NCBI GenBank assembly: GCA_910588975.1
Contig: CAJUSE010000024.1
Location: forward strand, 1-31,146
Source: an uncultured Oscillospiraceae bacterium
Lineage (GTDB): Bacteria > Bacillota > Clostridia > Oscillospirales > Oscillospiraceae
Length of the DNA stretch: 31,146 nt
Direction: 5' to 3'
In this document: piece after piece, positions 1-7,442 of the stretch
Numbering within the stretch: the stretch's first letter is position 1
Layout: each line of letters starts with the position of its first letter
The notes under the pieces: generated by a model
Told to the model about the DNA's origin: nothing
Seen by the model: only the letters and a program-made list of their open reading frames with translations
The model's database searches: none
Position numbers and translations under genes: made by a program

Positions 1-1364
<1,364 letters not shown>

Positions 1365-1387
1365 TTTACATAGGCATAACAAGGAGC

Positions 1388-1411
1388 GCCCCGGGCCGTA
1401 TGGCCCGGGGC
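1388..1411 (+). terminator. GC-rich hairpin after ppdK
   Basis: A perfect 10-bp stem (GCCCCGGGCC / GGCCCGGGGC) with a GTAT loop lies 23 bases after the ppdK stop. The T-run is poor (ACTTTGCTG). The same stem and loop occur after the M29 peptidase gene in the same orientation relative to that gene (4301-4330 on the minus strand), which supports a terminator or 3'-end stabilising role. Confidence 0.7.
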
Positions 1412-1429
1412 ACTTTGCTGCGCATCGCC

Positions 1430-1494
1430 GAGACAAAATTTAATTTTGTCTCAAAAACAAAGAAAAAAGAGACAAAAACGGATTTTGTCTCTTT
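1430..1494. promoter_or_regulatory. Twin palindromic operator-like sites
   Basis: Two palindromes share the half-sites GAGACAAAA and TTTTGTCTC. The first (1430-1452) is a perfect 11-bp inverted repeat around one central base. The second has 12-bp arms, 1466-1477 and 1483-1494, around ACGGA. Their centres are about 39 bp apart, and the second overlaps where a -35 element for the TATAAT at 1515-1520 would be. AT-rich palindromes of this size are typical binding sites for dimeric TetR-type repressors, and a TetR-type gene follows the target gene at 3749. That this regulator binds here is inference. The second could also fold as an RNA hairpin (ending CTCTTTCTG), but the duplicated half-sites favour an operator. 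Confidence 0.6.
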
Positions 1495-1520
1495 CTGAAG
1501 AGCAAGTGGATTGCTATAAT
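1493..1520 (+). promoter_or_regulatory. Promoter of the flavin reductase gene
   Basis: TATAAT at 1515-1520 is a perfect -10. The -35 is poor (TTCTGA, 1493-1498, 16-bp spacing) and is overlapped by the second palindrome, as expected for a repressible promoter. The ATG at 1553 is 33 bases downstream, after GAAGGAGAG. Confidence 0.55.
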
Positions 1521-1552
1521 TATCACAAGCTCAAAAGCGGAAGGAGAGAAAA

Positions 1553-3640
1553 ATGATGAAAATGAGACAGAGAGGACTTGCCCTGCTGCTGTCCGGCACC
1601 ATGGCGCTGGGCCTGCTGGCCGGCTGCTCCACGGAGAAGGAGACGGCAGAGGACATCTACACCCCCGGTACTTACGAGGGCCAGGCCCAGGGCTTCGGCG
1701 GCCCGGTCACCGTCAAGCTGACGGTGGACGGAAGCAAGATCACCGAGGCCGTGGTGACCGGCGAGAACGAGACCGCCGACTTCGGCGGCAAGGCCATCCC
1801 TCAGCTTCAGGAGCAGGTGATGAAGGCCCAGAGCGCCGACATTGACGGCGTCAGCGGAGCCACCGTCACCAGCACCGCCGTGAAGGAGGCCGCCGGCAAG
1901 GCCATTGCCGCCGCCAAGGGGGAGCAGGCCGAGGTCAAGCCCCTGACCCCCGGCACCTATACGGCCACCAAAGAGGGATATCAGCGCTGCCATGTCACCG
2001 TCAGCGTGACAGTAGACGAGACCCGTATTCAGGATGTGCAGATCGTGGAGTGCACCGATAACCCCATCACGGTGACCGAGACTCCCTGCCGGGAGATCCC
2101 CGCCGCCATTCTGGCGCACCAGACCTACAACGTGGATGGCGTCACCGGCGCCACCTTTACCAGCAACGCCATCAAGAACGCCGTAAAGGACTGCCTGGAT
2201 CAGGCCGGCGGCTCGGACGGCTTCTCTGCTCCTGTGGAGAAGGCTCCCCTGACCCAGGGGGAGGATGTCCACACCGATGTCCTTGTGGTGGGCGGCGGCG
2301 GTGCCGGCATGACGGCCGCCGTTGAGGCTTACACCGGCGGTGTGGCCGGCGAGACCAGCGGGCTGGAGGTCATTATGATCGAAAAGGCCGGCTTCCTGGG
2401 CGGCACCACCAGCGTGTCCGGCGGCGTTCGCTTCCAGTATACAGACGAGACAGGCAAGTACGACGACGCCTGGGTGGAGTCTGTGGTGGAGGCCGAGAAG
2501 GCCACCCTCCAGCCCTATATGGAGCTGGAGTTCAACGAGGACCTGATCCGTGGCCAGGCCCGGGTGATGAACAAGACCAACCAGCTGCTGGACGGTATCG
2601 GCGTGGTGTCGATCCCCGGTGCCTGGGGCACTTCTCTGGCCTCGCCGGATGATCATGAGGACAGGTGGGGCGGCTCTTTCCTGACCTATGCGGTCAATCA
2701 GTACCTGCCCAAGACCGACATTGATGTGCGGCTTAACACCCGGGCTACAAAGCTCATCACAGATGATGCCGGGGCTGTTGTCGGCGTTGAGGTCCAGGAC
2801 AAGACCAGCACCTACAATATCTATGCCCAAAAGGTCATCCTGGCCTGCGGCGACTTTGTCCACAACGAGGAACTGATCGCCCAGTACGCCCCCGAGTTTG
2901 TGGGAGGGATCCCCTTTGCCGCCGGCACCAACACCGGCGATGGTTTCCTGATGGCGCTGGAGATCGGGGCCGTCCCGCTGGGGGATAAAATGATGGGCAC
3001 CATGGGGGCTGACGCTATCGTTGGACAGTCCCCGGACTACAAGCCCTTCCTGAACTACGGTGCCGGCCGGGCCATGTATGTGAACAAGAACGGCCAGCGG
3101 TTCTGCCAGGAGAACCTGACCATGTATGTTACCCACCACGCCCTGCTCCAGCAGGAGGGCCAGGTGGGCTGGGGCATCGTGGACGCCAACAACCCCATGC
3201 TGGATGTGCTTGCCAACTCCACCTCCGAGTATGTCTGCCACGCTGACACCCTGGAGGAGCTGGCCGAAATGCTGGAGATCCCCGCCGATGCCCTCCAGGC
3301 TACGGTAGAGAAGTATAATGGGTATTTCCGTGCCGGCGAGGATAAGGACTTCGGTGTGCCGGTGGAGCAGATGCGGCCCATTGAGGAGGGCCCCTACTAT
3401 GCCTTCCGGCTGCGGCCCATCCTCATGTCCTCTATGGTGGGGCTGAAGGCGGACGGCGAGTGCCGGATCCTGCGGGAGGACGGCTCGGCCATCCCCAACC
3501 TCTTTGGCGCCGGTAATGTGATCTTCGGTGGCAACATTACCTCCTATTATGTGGCCGCCCACGGTGTGGGCACCGCCGTCTACACCGGCGATCTGGCTGC
3601 TGCCGCTGCCGTTAAGGAGATCCTGGCCGAAAATAAATAA
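1553..3640 (+). CDS. Lipoprotein FAD-dependent reductase with two covalent-FMN domains
   Basis: Predicted extracytoplasmic flavoprotein oxidoreductase of the fumarate/urocanate reductase superfamily; the electron acceptor is unknown. Residues 1-25 form a lipoprotein signal (hydrophobic core, lipobox LLAGC, Cys25). Two FMN-binding domains follow, each ending in a flavinylation motif: DGVSGAT (98-104) and DGVTGAT (195-201). In this family ApbE attaches FMN to the Thr. A Rossmann FAD motif, DVLVVGGGGAG, lies at 242-252, and AGRAMYVNKNGQRF and NLFGAGNVIFGG lie in the C-terminal half. The HGxNRLGGNS-type motif of true fumarate reductases is replaced by NITSYYVAAHG, so fumarate should not be assumed. 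At 695 residues it is longer than one-domain relatives because of the second FMN domain. It has its own promoter with palindromes, a terminator at 3652, and a TetR-type gene downstream. Confidence 0.9.
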   Translation: MMKMRQRGLALLLSGTMALGLLAGCSTEKETAEDIYTPGTYEGQAQGFGGPVTVKLTVDGSKITEAVVTGENETADFGGKAIPQLQEQVMKAQSADIDGVSGATVTSTAVKEAAGKAIAAAKGEQAEVKPLTPGTYTATKEGYQRCHVTVSVTVDETRIQDVQIVECTDNPITVTETPCREIPAAILAHQTYNVDGVTGATFTSNAIKNAVKDCLDQAGGSDGFSAPVEKAPLTQGEDVHTDVLVVGGGGAGMTAAVEAYTGGVAGETSGLEVIMIEKAGFLGGTTSVSGGVRFQYTDETGKYDDAWVESVVEAEKATLQPYMELEFNEDLIRGQARVMNKTNQLLDGIGVVSIPGAWGTSLASPDDHEDRWGGSFLTYAVNQYLPKTDIDVRLNTRATKLITDDAGAVVGVEVQDKTSTYNIYAQKVILACGDFVHNEELIAQYAPEFVGGIPFAAGTNTGDGFLMALEIGAVPLGDKMMGTMGADAIVGQSPDYKPFLNYGAGRAMYVNKNGQRFCQENLTMYVTHHALLQQEGQVGWGIVDANNPMLDVLANSTSEYVCHADTLEELAEMLEIPADALQATVEKYNGYFRAGEDKDFGVPVEQMRPIEEGPYYAFRLRPILMSSMVGLKADGECRILREDGSAIPNLFGAGNVIFGGNITSYYVAAHGVGTAVYTGDLAAAAAVKEILAENK

Positions 3641-3651
3641 GTATTCTCCAG

Positions 3652-3687
3652 AAATCTCCGCACCCAGTTGGGTGCGGAGATTTTTTG
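3652..3687 (+). terminator. Rho-independent terminator of the flavin reductase gene
   Basis: Arms AAATCTCCGCACCCA (3652-3666) and TGGGTGCGGAGATTT (3669-3683) run into TTTTTT at 3681-3686. This is a textbook intrinsic terminator 11 bases after the stop codon. Confidence 0.92.
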
Positions 3688-3688
3688 G

Positions 3689-3717
3689 TTGCAATGGGGA
3701 CGGGTTTCCTCTATACT
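3689..3717 (+). promoter_or_regulatory. Promoter of the TetR-type gene
   Basis: TTGCAA (3689-3694), 17-bp spacer, TATACT (3712-3717), with the start codon 31 bases further on. No copy of the GAGACAAAA palindrome is present here, so the regulator would not obviously control itself through the same site. Confidence 0.7.
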
Positions 3718-3748
3718 AAGGGCAGAAAGGCTGCCGAGGTGAGAGGAT

Positions 3749-4295
3749 ATGACCGCAGAGGAGAAAAAGGACCACATCGCCCAGACCTTTATGGAGATGG
3801 CAAAAACAATGCCGATAAAGGACATTCGGGTGGGTGAGCTTATCACCAAAGCCGGGGTCTCCCGGGCCACCTTTTATCGGCTGTTTCACGATAAGTACGA
3901 TGTGATGAACTGGACCTATCAGAAGGTCGAGCAGCCTGCGATCAATGAAAGGCCGGCATTGGCCGATGTGGAGAGCTGGGCCTATCCCGGTTTCGCCTAT
4001 ATCTAAGGAGAACAAAAAGGCCTTTCGGAATATCGTTGCCTATCAAGGGCAGAATTCGTTTTATCAGTTCATGGCAGATTATTTTGCCACAAATATTCGT
4101 AATGCAGTTCAAAAGAAGCTGGGCCAAACTGAGCTGACAGAGGAGCTGGATTTTGCCATTGAAATGACCGCCCACAGGGGGGCTTTTGCCATGATAAAGT
4201 GGATCCGGGGCAACTGTGAGATCGATGAGGATGTTTTGCTGGGCTATGTGCGGGGCTGTATCCCCGACTGTCTGCGGCCCTTTTATGAGAGATAA
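3749..4295 (+). pseudogene. TetR/AcrR-type regulator, frameshifted
   Basis: A one-component repressor gene split between two frames. The first part (3749-4006) starts at ATG after GAGGTGAGAGG. Its 85 residues contain the TetR helix-turn-helix: IRVGELITKAGVSRATFYRLFHDKYDVMNW. It stops at TAA 4004-4006. The next frame continues without a gap as ISKENKKAFRNIVAYQGQNSF and reaches TGA at 4295, which matches the C-terminal ligand domain of short clostridial TetR proteins. Joined, the product is about 180 residues, the usual size. Restoring the frame needs one base removed or two added near TATATCTAAG; loss of a TC pair from a TCTC run is the simplest explanation. It is either a real inactivating mutation or a sequencing error. 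Its likely target is the upstream flavin reductase gene. Confidence 0.82.
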
Positions 4296-4300
4296 GCAAG

Positions 4301-4330
4301 AGTGCCCCGGGCCATACGGCCCGGGGCACT
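4301..4330. terminator. Bidirectional terminator between tetR-like gene and M29 peptidase
   Basis: A perfect 13-bp stem (AGTGCCCCGGGCC / GGCCCGGGGCACT) with loop ATAC. It serves the plus-strand TetR-type gene ending at 4295 and the minus-strand peptidase gene ending at 4362. On the minus strand it reads the same as the hairpin after ppdK, including the GTAT loop, and is followed by CTTGCTT. Confidence 0.8.
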
Positions 4331-4361
4331 CTCCTTTGTGCTTATGCAGTTATCGGAAAAA

Positions 4362-5570
4362 TCAGATAGCGAAATCGCCGTTGACGAACACGTCCACTTC
4401 CCGGCCATCCTCGGTGGTGCCCACGATGTGCATATCGGGGGTGCCGATCATGAAGTCGATGTGGATGACCGAGTCGTTGAACCGGTCCCCGGCCTCGGGG
4501 TTGTTGCTGAGCCCCCGGCCCAGGGCCAGGTGGCAGCTGGCGTTCTCGTCAATGAGGGTGGTGTAGTAGACCACCTGGCTCAGGCTGATGGGGGAGTGGT
4601 ACTCCACCAGGGCGCACTCGCCCAGATAGCCGGCGTTCTCGTCCATGCGGACCAGGGCCTCCAGCATCTCCTTGCCCTCGCCGGCCAGCACCTCCACCAC
4701 CTTGCCGCCCTCGAAGCGGAAGCCGAAGTTCTCCACCTTCTTGCCCCCCAGGACCAGGGGCCGGGAGGCGTAGACCACACCCTCGGTGCCGAACTTGTCG
4801 GGGGTGGTGCACACCTCCTCGGTGGGGATGTTGGCGTTGAAGCGGACGTAGTTCTCGGGCAGCTTCCGCTTGCCGAAGCCGAAGGTGGACCAGGGGGTCA
4901 GCTTGACGGTGAGGTCGGTGCCGTTGGAGGCGGTGTAGTGGAGCTTCACCAGGTGGAGCTCGTCAATGGCGTTGGCCCGCTCCGCCTTCCGGGCGTTCTT
5001 CTCCTCCCAGGTCTTGACCACGTCATTATGCTCGTCGATGTAGCACAGCTTGAACAGCAGCTTCCAGAGCTCCTCCTCGGCCTTGTCCTCCTCCACACCC
5101 TCCAGGATGTAGGTGGCCCAGTCCTTGGTGGGCACCATGGCGATGAGCCACTGGCAGTGCTTCTCCCGGCTGGCCTTGCGCATGATGTTGCGCACGGCAT
5201 CCACATGGGCGAAGATGGCGTTGGAGTTGGCCTCGCTCACGTCCTCCATGAGCTTGGGGTTGACCCCCTCCAGCCGGATGTAGCAGGCACCATCGTCCAG
5301 ATAGGGCTGGTGCATGGCGTATTCCCAGTCCTCCACCTTGCGGATGTCGGCGTCGCTGCGGTACTGGGCGGCCACCTTCATGTTGGGCAGATCCAGATAG
5401 TGGACCACCACATTGCCCGCCCCCAGCTTGTAGCACTCCTCGGCGAAGATGGGGGTGAAGGCGGCGCCGGCGATGTCGGCCTCCACCAGCACGGTCTGGC
5501 CCTTTTGGACGTTGAGGCCCACCCGGGCCAGGGTGTAGGCATACTTGCGCTTCATTTCTTCCATATTCAT
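4362..5570 (-). CDS. M29-family metallo-aminopeptidase (AmpS/PepS/AmpT type)
   Basis: A cytoplasmic dimetal aminopeptidase that removes N-terminal residues from peptides. The 402-residue length matches the family. The C-terminal catalytic half shows the expected ligands: Glu251/252 in NIPTEEVCTTPD, Glu318 in GECALVEYHSPIS, His347 in ENASCHLALG, and His370 and Asp372 in SVIHIDFMIGTPDMHI. The family usually has a Tyr seven residues after the His of HLALG; here that position is Leu354, and the stretch before His370 is shorter than in characterised members. The start is ATG 5570, preceded by AAAGGGG on the minus strand. Monocistronic, with its own -10 (5588-5593) and the 4301-4330 terminator. The family is certain; peptide preference is not readable. 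Confidence 0.93.
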   Translation of the reverse strand: MNMEEMKRKYAYTLARVGLNVQKGQTVLVEADIAGAAFTPIFAEECYKLGAGNVVVHYLDLPNMKVAAQYRSDADIRKVEDWEYAMHQPYLDDGACYIRLEGVNPKLMEDVSEANSNAIFAHVDAVRNIMRKASREKHCQWLIAMVPTKDWATYILEGVEEDKAEEELWKLLFKLCYIDEHNDVVKTWEEKNARKAERANAIDELHLVKLHYTASNGTDLTVKLTPWSTFGFGKRKLPENYVRFNANIPTEEVCTTPDKFGTEGVVYASRPLVLGGKKVENFGFRFEGGKVVEVLAGEGKEMLEALVRMDENAGYLGECALVEYHSPISLSQVVYYTTLIDENASCHLALGRGLSNNPEAGDRFNDSVIHIDFMIGTPDMHIVGTTEDGREVDVFVNGDFAI

Positions 5571-5587
5571 AGCGATCTGCCCCTTTC

Positions 5588-5593
5588 ATTATA
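5588..5593 (-). promoter_or_regulatory. -10 element of the M29 peptidase gene
   Basis: A perfect TATAAT on the minus strand, 18 bases before the ATG. The matching -35 position falls inside the left arm of the inverted repeat and reads GTTTCC, which is weak. The promoter therefore either needs help or was altered by the repeat. Confidence 0.5.
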
Positions 5594-5693
5594 CCTTTGA
5601 TTGACAGGGGGGAAACACGCCCCAGCGGGCCCCAAAGGGCGCACTGGCGGCCCCCGCCCCGCAAAACCGTATTTCCCCCCTGTCAATCAAAGG
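5594..5693. repeat. 100-bp element with long terminal inverted repeats
   Basis: The ends are inverted copies of each other: 5594-5619 matches the complement of 5668-5693 at 25 of 26 positions, with the outer 22 perfect. The arm begins CCTTTGATTGACAGGGGGG. The 48-bp interior (5620-5667) is very GC-rich. No obvious target-site duplication was found. It could be a small non-autonomous element (MITE-like), or could form a long RNA hairpin. Confidence 0.75.
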
Positions 5694-5821
5694 CCAAGTA
5701 AACAAAGTGTACCATGGTTGGTGGAGAATTTCAAGAAAGGATCACCCCCCCTCCCGCCGGGCCAAAAGCAAAATAATTTTGTTATGTGATAGAGAAATGG
5801 GAAAAAGTTGTGTTATCAGTC

Positions 5822-5862
5822 TTTACAAAGGCCATAACAAGGCGGTATAATACCCTTGTTAT
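5822..5862 (+). promoter_or_regulatory. Promoter with palindromic operator for DUF1836-degV
   Basis: TTTACA (5822-5827) and TATAAT (5846-5851), 18 bp apart. A perfect 9-bp inverted repeat, ATAACAAGG (5834-5842) and CCTTGTTAT (5854-5862), brackets the -10. This placement would let a bound dimer block RNA polymerase; the DUF1836 product next door is the obvious candidate, by inference. Confidence 0.65.
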
Positions 5863-5885
5863 CTCATGGAGAAGGAGGAGGGGCC

Positions 5886-6422
5886 ATGGAGGAGCTGCAA
5901 GCGCTCCGGCGCCACCTGGAGGAGGACCGCCCGGTGAGCTGGGAGGCCCTGCCCGACATCAGCCTCTATATGGACCAGCTCATCGGCTATATGCCCCGGC
6001 AGCTCATCCACGCCGGCGGGGCGGAGGGGCTGACCTCGGCCATGGTGAACAACTACATCAAGGACGGCCTGCTCCCCCGGGCCGAGGGCAAGCGGTACAG
6101 CCGGGAGCACCTGGCCTACCTCACCGAGATCTGCGCTCTGAAGCAGGTCCTCCCCGTCCGGGAGGCCGGGGCCCTGGCTGCCTGCGGGGAAGGGGAGAGC
6201 GTGCAGGAGCACTACGAGCACTTCCGCACCCGGCTGGACGCCGCCCTGAGCGAGACCGCCCGGCGGCTGCAGGGGGAGCGGGAAGAGCTGGAGGAGCTGG
6301 CCCTGGAGCTGGCCCTGTGCAGCTACGCCGACAAGCTGGCCTGCCGCCGCATCCTGGCCCTGCTGAATGAGGGCGAGGGGCCGGCAGAGAAGAAAACCAA
6401 GAAAAATCGAAAGGAAAAATGA
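5886..6422 (+). CDS. DUF1836 protein, probable MerR-like DNA-binding regulator
   Basis: 178 residues. Start ATG 5886 is chosen over the in-frame upstream codon at 5856 because AAGGAGG (5872-5878) is 7 bases before it. The N-terminal half carries the DUF1836 signature: LPDISLYMDQLIGYM, then a segment ending MVNNYIKDGLLPRAEGKRYSREHLAYL, which resembles the winged helix of MerR proteins (NYIKxGLLP...RxYxxxHL). The C-terminal part is helical, Glu/Ala-rich and ends in a very basic tail (KKTKKNRKEK). The stop overlaps the degV start by 4 bases (ATGA), so the two are translationally coupled. Regulation of its own operon through the palindrome at 5834-5862 is inference. Confidence 0.82.
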   Translation: MEELQALRRHLEEDRPVSWEALPDISLYMDQLIGYMPRQLIHAGGAEGLTSAMVNNYIKDGLLPRAEGKRYSREHLAYLTEICALKQVLPVREAGALAACGEGESVQEHYEHFRTRLDAALSETARRLQGEREELEELALELALCSYADKLACRRILALLNEGEGPAEKKTKKNRKEK

Positions 6423-7297
6423 GTATGAGCGAATACGTTATCGTCACCGATTCCGCCCTGGATATGAACATTGACCAGGTCAATGCCCTGGGGGTAGAGG
6501 TCCTGCCCATCAGCTACACCATTCAGGGCAACACCCTGAAAAACTGGCCCGACCACCACGAGATGCCCCTGAAGGAGTTCTACCGGCTGGTGCGGGAGGG
6601 GGAGGTGGCCACCACCTCCGCCGTCAACGTCTTTGAGTACACCGAAAAGCTCACCCCCATTTTGGAGTCGGGCAAGGACGTGCTGCTCATGGTCTTTGAC
6701 CAGTCCATCTCCACCTCCACCTTCCAGTCGGCCTGTCTGGCGGTGGAGGAGCTGAAGGAGAAGTTCCCGGAGCGGAAGATCCTCCTTCAGGACACCCGGG
6801 CGGTCACCGCCGGGCTCTACCTCATGCTCTGGTACGCCACCGATATGCAGAAGGCGGGTAAGAGCATGGAGGAGGTCTGGCAGTGGTGCGAGGACAACAA
6901 GTACACCGTCTGCCAGGTGTTCACCGTGGAGGATCTGAAGTACCTGCGCCGGGGCGGGCGGATCTCGGCCACCACCGCTGTGGTGGGCGGGATGCTGAAC
7001 ATCAAGCCCATCCTTCATGTGGACCACGAGGGCTTTTTGGGCAGCATCGAGAAGGCCCGGGGCCGGAAGGCAGCCATCAACAGCATGGTGGAGCTGGTGG
7101 CCAAGACCATCACCAACACCGACCGCATTGCCATCACCCAGGCCGACTGCCCCGAGGAGGCCCAGGCTCTGGCCGAGGCCATCCGGGAAAAGACCGGGGT
7201 GAAGGAGATCCACATCGGCGAGCTGGGCCCCGTCATCGGCGCCCACACTGGGCCCGGTATGATGTTCGTGGGCTACATCGGCACCGAGCGGGGGTAA
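6419..7297 (+). CDS. DegV-family protein (fatty-acid-binding, FakB-like fold)
   Basis: DegV/FakB proteins bind one fatty acid and present it to the kinase FakA. The 292-residue length and fold markers fit: VIVTDSALDM at the N-terminus, GEVATTSAVN, EDLKYLRRGGRISATTAVVGGMLNIKPIL, and GPVIGAHTGPGMM near the C-terminus. Three ligand-contact motifs differ from the common forms: TTSAVN where TSQPS is usual, STSTFQSA where SGTYQSA is usual, and DTRAVTAG where DSxxxSxG is usual. The bound lipid may therefore differ. It starts at ATG 6419, overlapping the DUF1836 stop (GTG/ATG alternatives such as 6425 are possible). No FakA gene lies in the window. A terminator follows at 7311. Confidence 0.92.
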   Translation: MSMSEYVIVTDSALDMNIDQVNALGVEVLPISYTIQGNTLKNWPDHHEMPLKEFYRLVREGEVATTSAVNVFEYTEKLTPILESGKDVLLMVFDQSISTSTFQSACLAVEELKEKFPERKILLQDTRAVTAGLYLMLWYATDMQKAGKSMEEVWQWCEDNKYTVCQVFTVEDLKYLRRGGRISATTAVVGGMLNIKPILHVDHEGFLGSIEKARGRKAAINSMVELVAKTITNTDRIAITQADCPEEAQALAEAIREKTGVKEIHIGELGPVIGAHTGPGMMFVGYIGTERG

Positions 7298-7310
7298 GAG
7301 AGGTATACCC

Positions 7311-7345
7311 ACAGGGGCGGCAGCTATGCCGCCCCTGTTTTTTGT
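7311..7345 (+). terminator. Rho-independent terminator after degV
   Basis: Arms ACAGGGGCGGC (7311-7321) and GCCGCCCCTGT (7328-7338), followed by a TTTTTT run. It ends the DUF1836-degV operon. Confidence 0.93.
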
Positions 7346-7359
7346 GTTCTGCCCCGCCG

Positions 7360-7388
7360 TTGACAGGGGCTCGCCCATCGGGTAGAAT
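7360..7388 (+). promoter_or_regulatory. Promoter of prmA operon
   Basis: A perfect TTGACA (7360-7365), 17-bp spacer and TAGAAT (7383-7388), between the degV terminator and prmA. Confidence 0.85.
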
Positions 7389-7442
7389 GGAGCTATCAAT
7401 ACTTTGCGGTGGGAGGGCAGCTCCCACAAGGAGGAAGCCTAT

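Larger units (their letters stand above)
5571..5885. other. Divergent intergenic region (315 bp)
   Basis: Separates the minus-strand peptidase from the plus-strand DUF1836 gene. It contains a minus-strand TATAAT (5588-5593) without a good -35, the long inverted repeat element 5594-5693, a stretch with no recognisable signal (5694-5820), and the DUF1836 promoter with its palindrome (5822-5862). No small coding sequence with a good ribosome site was seen. Confidence 0.7.

Noticed and set aside
1523..3694. 723-codon minus-strand open frame opposite the flavin reductase gene
   Set aside because: High GC in third positions leaves long open antisense frames. It has no ribosome site or recognisable domain, and is low-complexity (Gly/Leu/His-rich).
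4000..4012. Programmed frameshift in the TetR-type gene
   Set aside because: No slippery heptamer or RF2-like shift site is evident at TATATCTAAGG. AAGGAG follows the stop, but no start codon is suitably placed in the second frame. Mutation or sequencing error is more likely.
4302..5600. 432-codon plus-strand frame opposite the M29 peptidase
   Set aside because: An antisense shadow starting inside the terminator hairpin; repetitive Gly/Val/His content and no family resemblance.
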